DNA of 50,265 nt from contig WIXG01000485.1 of the NCBI GenBank assembly GCA_009869945.1, forward strand, positions 1 to 50,265. Direction: 5' to 3'. The stretch is from Mesaphorura yosii. Its lineage: Eukaryota; Arthropoda; Collembola; Poduromorpha; Tullbergiidae. The notes under the pieces were generated by a model. It was not told where the DNA came from. It worked only from the letters and a program-made list of their open reading frames with translations, and made no database searches. A program made the translations under genes and the position numbers. Below are positions 36,161 to 50,265 of this stretch, piece by piece; positions within the stretch are counted from its first letter, which is position 1, and every line of letters begins with the position of its first letter.

Positions 36161-36789
36161 CTACCACTCTTCTTCATCGCAAGATTTTTTCTGCTCAGGC
36201 GCTAAGAGGGAACGCAGCAATTCTAGCTCCTTCTGTTCTTCGGGGAAGTCAGCAATACAGCGGTAACTGCCACAGGTTCCTTTCCCACATAGAATGTCAC
36301 TGCATTTTTTATAGCACGGATGTCCACAGACGAGAAGCTTACCACAGTCTTTCATGCACTTAATGAATGGCTCCCCTCTACCACAGTAGTAAGTAGTCTG
36401 GAAGAGAAGAGCCAGAAACAATGATTTATTCACCTGAAAGGAAGGATAAAGTGCCAATTAATAGTACCCATTTACCTCATGACCACATTCAAGAGCGATA
36501 GTGACCGGAACCCTGCACATGGCGCACGAATTGACCCTCCAAGCAGCTGGGTCGGTACATGTGTGGCCACATGGTAATAGTCTGCCGCAATGTATACGAC
36601 GTTCAACTTCGTAGTCAAATCCGGGAATTCTTCCCCTCAGCATCTCGGGAACTCCATCGTCGTCTCCAGCGAATGAGGTTGCAGTAGGAGAGAGTAATTT
36701 CGGGTGTAATGGGGCCCGACCCACGTCAAACAGAGCTCGATTTCGAATAAACGGCTTGTATGGATTGCACGGATCAAACGAAGTTGAGC
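36161..36789 (-). CDS. NFX1-type zinc-finger protein, short or partial (ZNFX1-like)
   Basis: Two clear exons, 36476-36789 and 36161-36397, give about 183 residues ending KKSCDEEEW. They contain NFX1-type cysteine/histidine repeats: CGRLLPCGHTC, CAMCRVPVTIALECGHE, and CGKLLVCGHPCYKKC followed by CGKGTCGSYRC. In ZNFX1 such repeats follow a large RNA helicase domain; none is visible here. The acceptor at 36398-36399 has a strong pyrimidine tract, and the nearer AG at 36434-36435 also keeps frame. The first exon is unresolved: the acceptor at 36790-36791 needs a one-nucleotide overhang and I found no matching donor. An alternative acceptor further upstream would pair with a frame near 36893-36990. 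This may be a truncated paralogue or pseudogene, or a gene whose 5' exons I missed. Confidence 0.6.
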
Positions 36790-37231
36790 CTAAAGGAAGA
36801 TAAGCAAACTTTGAGTAAGTTAATCTGGCAAGTAGCAAAACTACTAGAAACTTGTGGTTTGTATCAGTTAGTAATTATACAACGCAAACTTGCATTTGTT
36901 CTGGTATCCAGCCATCGCAGTGAAGGTCGCGTTCACTGTTGGTGTCTTCACTTATCACTTCTTTCGTTCTCAATTTCTGGATAATGATGATCGCTGAATT
37001 AAATGTACAACTACTACTTCTAGAAAATCATTCACAAATTTTCGACTTGACTTGATTTGCGGAAGGGTCTTGCTCGGCGTTTGCTTTAAAGCTTCCTTTA
37101 CAAACTTTGTTGCGTCCTCAGCGTCTCACTCTGGCTTGAAATCACTCGCTCGGACGACGATATTATTACGAAATTTCGTGTAGTAAGCGACGGAATAAAC
37201 CCAGTTTAAATGGCATGAGATATGCAATCTT

Positions 37232-37573
37232 ATGTCAAGCTCTGATTTGGGTGTACAGGGTGTAGACTCCGAGAAGGCTGCAATATTTTACAAACAGGTA
37301 CATGAAGATTACAAATACAAAGAAGAAAAAGCGGACAAGGATCGGAGTGCACTCTAAGTACTCATTTGTCCCAAATCGGGCCGCGAATGGAAAGAGCCTT
37401 CTGCTGCGCTTAACCCACGGATATTTGCAGAATACTTGAGGTTGATTTGTAGAGTCCTAGACATCTGGTGCGCCACAGAACTTGAGTGTTCTTCAAAAAT
37501 TGTCACTGAAAATTGTGATCTACTCAAAATTATTTTCTGGAATCCAGACACAGGAGATTTTCTGTACAAATAG
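37232..37573 (+). pseudogene. ORF of 113 codons broken by one in-frame TAA
   Basis: From ATG 37232 the frame runs 41 codons (MSSSDLGVQGVDSEKAAIFY...), meets TAA at 37355-37357, and continues in the same frame for 71 coding residues to TAG at 37571-37573. The second half has a protein-like composition: ICPKSGREWKEPSAALNPRI, YLRLICRVLDIWCATELEC, FWNPDTGDFLYK. I do not recognise the family. No splice pair around the TAA restores the frame. It may be a recently dead gene, a readthrough gene, or two separate fragments. Confidence 0.4.
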
Positions 37574-38786
37574 TTACAATTTCCCTGCCTGCGTCACGTC
37601 ATGATTCACACAGACTTTTCGGTCTTCTCAAATTTCTACCAGCTCAGCAGGACAAAATAGAATGGCCTCCGCATTGAATGAATGAATAAAGCTTAGTTAT
37701 GTATCCCATCCCAGCTGCAGGCTGCAAGTCGAGCATGGAGTGAATCACAAAACGTAACTTCACGACCCACAAGACACGGCAAAGTGCGAAAATGAACATG
37801 ATAATGACGAACAAAACGACGTAGCAATTACACTCGTAAAATCATGTACCATTATAAAACTGTTCATAGACGAGAGTTGACAGAAAAAGCATCTTTTGAC
37901 GTTCGTCATAATGCGGATGACGAAAGTTGACAAATTCATGGACCCCGTGCTTTAATGAATCCGTAAATATTCACTCATAAAACCAATAAATGAACCCATA
38001 AAAGATAATGACTGTTTTTTTTCATTATTCTGCATTTTCTCACGGCGCAGATAAGAACCAGGACCGGAAAGATTGCGCCATTCAACTCATTTGCAGAATG
38101 CAGTCAGTCTGAATCAGAGTCAAAGTGCGCACGACTCGAGCACAGCCGAGCACCGAAAATGTTTGTTGCCAGATCTCTGAGCCAGACGAACATTAGACAA
38201 TGATAGAACCAAGACTAGAGATTTTAGGTAGGTTTTGTGGTAAAGTGTACTAATCTAACGTAGTTAAACCTTCTAGAATAAGCACAATGCTGGCCGGCTG
38301 AAGGTATAACTGACACAAGTGTTAAGCAATGTGTATTTAACTGAGGCTAAAAGTCGGTTTTAACTATAAGTATAACCATAACTTGAAGTATAACATGTCT
38401 CCCATCCTACACCCAGCTTGCTTAAGAAATGAATGAGTTGATTCTGGTTGGGGGCTGTCTTCACATTGCTTCTCGGTCTTTGCAGCCATTTTTGATTTAT
38501 TTAAAGGAGACAGCGTGCTCTTTTCGCCTCAAGTCATTTTACATCGCACCGAAGTAAGAATTAGTTCGAAGGTGACGACCGTGGAGAGCGCAGCCGCAGG
38601 CAGTGCTCTGCCACATACGCACTTCCTACTCAAGAGCATAAATGATAGAGGGTTGTAAAATACAAGGTTTGTATGCACTAAAATAAAGTTCAGACTAAAC
38701 TTTATTGCGGTTGCGAACTACAAATCCTACACTTCCACCTGTTTCTAGTTTTGGAAACTCTGGAAGATGGTGTCCCAGGTGAGTCC

Positions 38787-39101
38787 TTATTGCGTTTCGA
38801 TACCTTTTTGTGGAAGCCTCTGCATAATATAAAATGGCTTTTGGTGGGTTTCAGGCCACCCGAAGTTACAGTTCATCTTAAAATTGTGTAGACCGATCTG
38901 TTCGATTCCAATCGCGAGACTTTGTTCTTGCCATACATAGATTATTGAACACTCACTGCATAAATTGCAAACATCGATTCTTGGGAATCCGTTCTTATCG
39001 CATGCACACGTTGCATTTTTCGGATGAGACAAAAATCGGTAGTCGAGATTTTTCCATTCTTCATTCGAGTAATTTCGATCATAATTGTGCCACACATTCA
39101 T
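38787..39101 (-). CDS. Candidate Cys-rich small ORF, 104 residues
   Basis: ATG-to-TAA frame with a CxC and a CxxCxxC cluster (NATCACDKNG, CNLCSEC), several Trp and Tyr, and a basic tail (MQRLPQKGIETQ). An in-frame stop lies just upstream of the ATG, so it is either complete or a first exon. The opposite strand also has a frame of 86 codons across the same place. Family not recognised. Confidence 0.3.
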   Translation of the reverse strand: MNVWHNYDRNYSNEEWKNLDYRFLSHPKNATCACDKNGFPRIDVCNLCSECSIIYVWQEQSLAIGIEQIGLHNFKMNCNFGWPETHQKPFYIMQRLPQKGIETQ

Positions 39102-39669
39102 TTTTCTTTACAACGAAATACGGCGACGACCTCGAGAAGGGAGGCTGGGCATCGGGCAGAACTAAACACAATTCCTCGACATGCTATTCATGCATAAGAA
39201 CATAAAGTTTACTTATACTCCAAGTGACGGGTAGAAACTTTCAACTCAATTCTACCTGAACACTTTTGTATTTGCAACCAGTAATGGAGAATAAATTATA
39301 CCAAAACTGCCATGCACTACGCACACATTTTAAGAGTGTACCACTGTTGTGAACTTGGTCAATATGGCAGCGAGTTCTTGATGTTTGCCGGTCTCCTTTA
39401 TTGTCAGTCCAGGAATTTCCATTAAAAGTTTCATGTTGTTGGCCACAGCGTACAACCTTCAATGCCAATTACTTATCGCTCGTATTTCTAACAGGTATGA
39501 GACGCCAAACGACTGGCCCGGAAGTCGTCTTGGCTGATGGGCGACAGATTAGCAACTACGATCTCCATACACTTGTCGATTCATCTGAACATGGTCCGTG
39601 TTGCATTGATTCTACGAATTAAGATTGGATTCTGTATTCATCAAATCGTATTTTGTGTTAACAGGATAG

Positions 39670-40126
39670 GAGGCGGTGAACAAGAGCCAATGTACATTTG
39701 ACGTGGGGCTGAAGCTGTCCAGATTCGCAGATTCCAAATTGCACGAAGAATTCCGGTACGCCTCAGTGCGCCTGATTAGCAACCAATTCTTTATTCCTGG
39801 AAATTGTAGCTCGATTTCCTCTCCGCAGAACTCTGCTCTTCAACTTGTTCTTTTTCGACCAGCTTGACTTCAAGACATCTTTATCGTATCACATTCATAA
39901 GATCCCTGAATTCGTACGATGCCGACTAACCCAGATGGCCGACAACTACATATACAATTGTCCTTCCTACATTGATCGTGGAAATAAGAACCTAACCTTT
40001 ACCTTCCTTAGATTGGAAAACGATTGGATCAATTGGACCACACTAGCGTTATGGCTTCAAAAACCCTGGTTCTCTGCTACAAAGTCACGTTCAATGTCGA
40101 TCTGCCTTTACTATCGATGCAATTAA
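39670..40126 (+). CDS. Candidate orphan gene, last two exons
   Basis: Exon 39670-39755 (EAVNKSQCTFDVGLKLSRFA...) joins through a 73 bp GT-AG intron with a good acceptor (TTTCCTCTCCGCAG) to exon 39829-40126, and the phase-2 join keeps frame to a TAA. The second exon reads as protein (FFFDQLDFKTSLSYHIHKIP, RLTQMADNYIYNCPSYID, LENDWINWTTLALWLQKPW). No start codon is found in the first exon. An open stretch at 39497-39622 (MRRQTTGPEVVLADGRQISN) could be an earlier exon, but its donor is unresolved. No family recognised. Confidence 0.35.
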
Positions 40127-40457
40127 TAATTAACGACCAGATGAGAAGTTATTAACGGAATGACTTCGCCGATCACCCCAAAGCTTGAAATGGCTTCCTA
40201 TCCATGAATCGTTTCGCTGGCGAACTTCTTCGCGCATGTCATATTTCATGCCTGATCAGTACGACTCGCTGCTGTTAAACGGCAGCGCGACAAATACTTC
40301 AGCGCATGCGAATATGAGTGACGAGTGAATTAGATTTGGATCACTTAATTTAGGGTTGATATAATAATAATCTTCATGTTAAGCGTTGAAAAACGATTGC
40401 GAGATTAGTTCCGACTTCGGATTCAAGTCTGTTCTACTTCAATGAATTTTTAACAAA

Positions 40458-40480
40458 TGCTGGTGCGTAGGGCGCCAGCA
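40458..40480. repeat. Short inverted repeat (9 bp stem, 5 nt loop)
   Basis: TGCTGGTGC and GCGCCAGCA flank a 5 nt loop, with one G-U type mismatch, followed by an A-rich run. It could be chance. Confidence 0.35.
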
Positions 40481-41600
40481 CTAAAAATAAAAATGCATAC
40501 ACCTGAAACACCTGTGTTCAGATTCCTTTCGGTCATTCATAAGGTCATTCATGCTTCTGGCAAAATCGGGTTGCAGCAAGATGTGCCATTCTGCATTTAA
40601 GGATGCCAGTATGCACAAATTTGTAGATGCTTGGGTAGTAGTTATTTCGTTTTTTGGCGCAATGCAATTAGTAATTAATTGTAGCGAAGTTGGTTTGCCT
40701 GTATAAAATAGTCTAGGATAAGTTACACAACCAAAAATTAAGGATATAATTGTGTTATGATATGCAGTGAATTCAATAAATGCTTTCAATTTGTGGAATC
40801 AAATTTTTGTACCTGACAACAACTACTTTCTTATGCATGTGTATATTCGAAGAAATCAGCCAAGCGGAAAGTTCATTCCAGTGAAATATAATTTCAGGGC
40901 AGATCATGTCAGGAAATGTGGAAAGTCACGAAAGGCCGGACATGAGCACACAGTCAACAGTCGGACAGCGTACAAGTTCCATTTTCCACGTGTAAATATT
41001 TAATCGACAATTTTGCCAATTGCTAAGCGATTGATGGCACAACTTCGCTGGAATGTTGCGTATCCTATACTCAATGGGTTTGGCTAAAGAGAAGTTGCAA
41101 TCAATACTTCACTTTTCGACTCGCGTTCCAGTAAGTGTGCATCGCTTCGTGTCGCCTGTGAAATGAGAAATGCGACGCCTCGATTTCAATAGTATGTCAC
41201 AGTCATACCGTAGAACATTAGAATTTCAGTGTCATTTTGCTCCAGATTCATATTCACGCTTAACTTAATTGGCTTCATAACTGGCTCATTCTGTTTCATG
41301 TAATACATACGTTACTAACTTAATGTTAACGTTTACGCCACAATTTTTATTCCTGCGCCTGCATTCTTGTCTCACTTGCTTCACAAAAACGCTGTAATAC
41401 GCCATCAGTTTAGCACATTGAACGTTGCCGATAGTTCAGTATTTGCAACTTGAATCTGTAATTACTAGACTCCGACCGTCCAGAATATCTCGATCCAGCT
41501 CAGTCCCAGTGTCACGCATCAGCAGAATCGTCGAGCGGAGGCTTCCAATCACCCTTTACAAATCGGACAATCGCATTGACAATTCGCATAACGGCCGGTG

Positions 41601-47844
<6,244 letters not shown>

Positions 47845-47876
47845 ACATGTTCTTCAGTGTAATTCCGAGTGCTTGC

Positions 47877-47946
47877 AAGCAACGTGTCTTTATGATTAAT
47901 GGTCTCCTAAGATTAAGAGATCACTAATCATAAAGACACGTTGCTT
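47877..47946. repeat. Long inverted repeat: 30 bp arms, 10 nt loop
   Basis: Left arm 47877-47906 and right arm 47917-47946 are reverse complements except at two positions, one of which would be a G-U pair in RNA. The core AACGTGTCTTTATGATTA occurs in the left arm and its complement in the right. It lies 33 bp past the katanin stop and ahead of the duplicated katanin fragment. Confidence 0.9.
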
Positions 47947-48282
47947 CCAACTTTATCAGTGGTGCTGAGGCTTGCAATTTCTCGTATCTTGTAATTAAAA
48001 TTATACAGAGCACTGAATACTGAGAATAAAGAATTGTGGTGTTGTCACGGTTGTTGAATTTATTGAGTACGATCATAAGCACGTGAACACGGTTCGAGGT
48101 GAAGCCAGTCACAAAAACAATGAATCAAAATCTTGCCTTGGCCTTGGCTCAGGCGACCACGTTCTTGTCAACACCAATTCCAGGGCCGGCCGATTCAAAA
48201 TTCTGGTGACTTGCTTCGAGCCAATTCTTCCTTTCACAAAATTCGCCTAAATTACTAAATTCAAACGTTAAAGTTGACTTCA

Positions 48283-48814
48283 ATGGAGGATTCCAGCTCG
48301 CCGAAAGAGCTGCCTCTCATTACTGAATCCATCAACTCAATCCTCAAGCATAGTAACACAGACGTCAAATCTGTCCTAATCGAACGGATCTTGTGGATTG
48401 CCCTTCAGATGAAGCACGTTTTAGTTTTATTAAACATGAGTTGCTGGATTTGAAGCTTGCTAAGGACACAGATTTACGTGAGATTGCTACCAAACTGAGT
48501 AGATATTCCGGATCAGACATCAGCATGTGCTGGTAAGTATACTCAAATTGGTTGAAATTGAAATACAGGAGTCACCTGAGTCTCCTGAGTTGAATTGTTT
48601 TTGTTCCCACTGCAGTGATGCGGCCATGATGTCTATGCGTCGCAAGATCAATGGACACTCCATAGACGAAATCAAATCAATGGCCAAAGAGGAGTTGGAC
48701 CTACCAATTACAGCCAAGGATTTTGATGATGCACTCAGCAACTGCAAGAGAAGCGTATCTAAACATGGAGTGAATCAGTATGAAGACTGGCTCAAGCAGT
48801 ATGGATCTAAATGA
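48283..48814 (+). pseudogene. Partial tandem duplicate of katanin 3' exons, frameshifted
   Basis: Exon to 48532 and exon 48616-48814 copy the last two katanin exons. LREIATKLSRYSGSDISMC corresponds to LKDIAKKVNGYSGADITSVC, and the final exon ends EDWLKQYGSK like EKWLKQFGSQ. By eye about 46 of the last 66 residues agree, and the intron sits at the same phase-2 position. From ATG 48283 the frame reads MEDSSSPKELPLITE and reaches RILWIALQ (aligning with RIYIPLPN), then the katanin-like frame continues two positions over from about 48405 (SDEARFSF). One frameshift, or an undetected splice event, separates them. There is no AAA core, so it cannot sever microtubules. It may be a pseudogene or a short C-terminal-domain-only protein. 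Confidence 0.75.
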
Positions 48815-49028
48815 TAATGACACGAACACTTTTGAAACACCTGACACAAATCACAAAATTCTAAAGTCTAAGACACCTAGATTAAAACAAAACTTCCATT
48901 ATGAATGCTCTTTTCAACGTGATTCAGTAAAGATTCTGATTGGTTTACTGCCAGGATTACGGATTCACGTTCTTAGTCATCACATCAATTGCTCATCACG
49001 TAGTAGGTCAATCTTTAGTTTAGTTTAG

Positions 49029-50265
49029 TCAAAAAGTTGTAATGTGTTTTGAGGCTTCATCCACAAACTCTTCGTACTCGTCACAAATCTCAACGATTTT
49101 TTCTGCCTGCTTGCTCGCCCTTTCAGGATTTGCCCGGATCCATTTCAGGATGTGACTTTCAAAGTAAGGCATGAACTCTCCTTCTACTTTCGATGGGTCA
49201 ATGGTCGACATTATTTCTAACAGAAATGCAAAAATGATGTTCATCCAGAAACCAAGCAGCGATTTGGCTTTGAAGTCCTCGACAAATTCATCGAACGTGT
49301 GCGGAAATGGTGACTTTGTCAACAGCTCCACCATACTGTAAAATTTCTTGTAGTAGAGTTCGAGAAGTGCCTTCAATGACTGTTGTCGTACTTCACTGCG
49401 AACGCATGCGAAGATGAAATACGACAAATCGAGGTTGGGCGAGCCGATGCGTCCCACCTGTATCGGCGATCTCATTAGATTCCAAGAGAGACGTAGTATT
49501 TATCAAGACTTACCTGGAAATCGATGAATATATTATGCTTCAGCTTGCCCGTGACAGGGTTCTTGAGGAACATCATGTTACTGTTCCAGAAATCTCCATG
49601 GGTCATGACCAAGCACAGATTCTTCGACTTGGGCGATACCAATTCAATAAGATTTTCACTTAGCTTTTCGCCGCCATACTTCTCCAGAATTCGGATCGCT
49701 CTGTCGCTTCCAGGAACATCGTGATTCTAATTGGGGAATAGCGACACAACTCACACGAGATAATGGCATCACCGTTAGCTACATTTTTTTTGCAAAGAAT
49801 GCTTACATTAATCAGTTCCAATGCAACGACTTTTGCGTTTTCTATTATTCCCAGTAAAGGACTGGATTGTATGTACATGATCTCTCTCATGGCGTACTTG
49901 TATTTTTCCATAGCCGTCTCTTCGCCAATTTCCTTCATTAGCGAATAACTTACTGCATGTAATTGGGCGAGATTCTCCAATGCCATGCTGCACAATAAGA
50001 GACGTGCTTATTAGTGCCGTCTCTGGCCCAGAAATGACGGACTTACGATGCGTACTCCAAGTTTTGGCCTAGTTCCTTCGGGTTCAGAAAGTAACCGTGC
50101 ACCTTGACCAGATTCTCCATGATGACCTCCTTCCCGTCCGCGTAAAAGCATTTAGGAAAGAAATCCATCGGCATGGCAGAACTGAGAATGTGAGAACAGA
50201 ATTTACGACTTTTATGCATGCGCCGTGATGACGGCGGAACATTCATGACATTTACCCCGAATTCT
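49029..50265 (-). CDS. Ecdysteroid-kinase-like (CHK) kinase, C-terminal part
   Basis: Four exons are visible: 50047-50265 (continues off the right edge), 49807-49987, 49514-49726 and 49029-49457, about 347 residues. Family motifs: ADGKEVIMENL (hinge-like), MALENLAQLHA, the catalytic loop MTHGDFWNSN, and the metal-binding IDFQVGRIGSPNLDLSYF. This is the EcKinase/CHK group of aminoglycoside-phosphotransferase-like enzymes, which phosphorylate small molecules such as ecdysteroids and are often expanded in arthropods. Catalytic His/Asp/Asn and Asp are all present, so it is likely active. The missing N-terminal part (about 60-80 residues) should hold the ATP-binding lysine. Joins are phase-consistent throughout. 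Substrate unknown. Confidence 0.93.

Larger units (their letters stand above)
37574..41600. other. Gene-poor region with weak coding candidates
   Basis: About 4 kb between the broken ORF and katanin. It holds the two weak candidates listed separately (38787-39101 and 39670-40126) and a short hairpin at 40458-40480. The rest (37.6-38.7 kb and 40.5-41.6 kb) is AT-rich with no supportable gene; the end should contain the first katanin promoter. Confidence 0.4.

Noticed and set aside
40481..40789. 102-codon minus frame
   Set aside because: No flanking splice sites, composition consistent with chance in AT-rich DNA.

Overview
The window is nuclear DNA of an animal, most likely an arthropod. Genes are split by short GT-AG introns (mostly 60-300 bp), with two or more GC-AG candidates. 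The gene set includes an ecdysteroid-kinase-like (CHK) kinase, a secreted type-B carboxylesterase and an invertebrate-type Cys-loop receptor. A small hexapod such as a springtail would fit, but the sequence alone does not fix the taxon. I assigned exons by hand from splice signals, reading-frame continuity and remembered family sequences. For most complete genes the summed exon lengths are divisible by three.

Layout. 0-13 kb is dense: a coiled-coil gene running off the left edge (-), RPL12 (+), a carboxylesterase (-), spermidine synthase (+), KLHL10 (-), then the first exons of a synaptotagmin-17 (B/K) orthologue (+). 14.3-24.5 kb is gene-poor: a 4.9 kb SYT17 intron, the SYT17 C2B exons, and about 4 kb of non-coding DNA with one non-LTR retrotransposon tail. 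24.5-36.8 kb is dense again: a BTBD3/BTBD6 homologue (-), an orphan Cys-loop channel subunit (-), GPAA1 (+), a VMO1-like secreted protein (+) and a short NFX1-type zinc-finger gene (-). 36.8-41.6 kb holds only weak or broken candidates, including an ORF with one in-frame TAA and a two-exon orphan ORF. 41.6-48.8 kb is a katanin p60 gene with what look like three alternative first exons, followed by a long hairpin and a decayed partial duplicate of its last exons. The right edge is the C-terminal part of a CHK-type kinase (-).

The genes do not form a pathway. They are housekeeping (RPL12, spermidine synthase, GPAA1), cytoskeletal or trafficking (katanin, SYT17, the coiled-coil protein), ubiquitin adaptor (KLHL10, BTBD6), signalling (channel) and secreted or metabolic (esterase, VMO1, CHK kinase) genes. 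Convergent pairs end very close together (SRM/KLHL10 and VMO1/NFX1), and divergent pairs appear to share promoter regions. I see no prokaryotic-type system, CRISPR array, rRNA or convincing tRNA. The most unusual part is the katanin locus at its 3' end (47.8-48.8 kb) together with its 5' exon choice.
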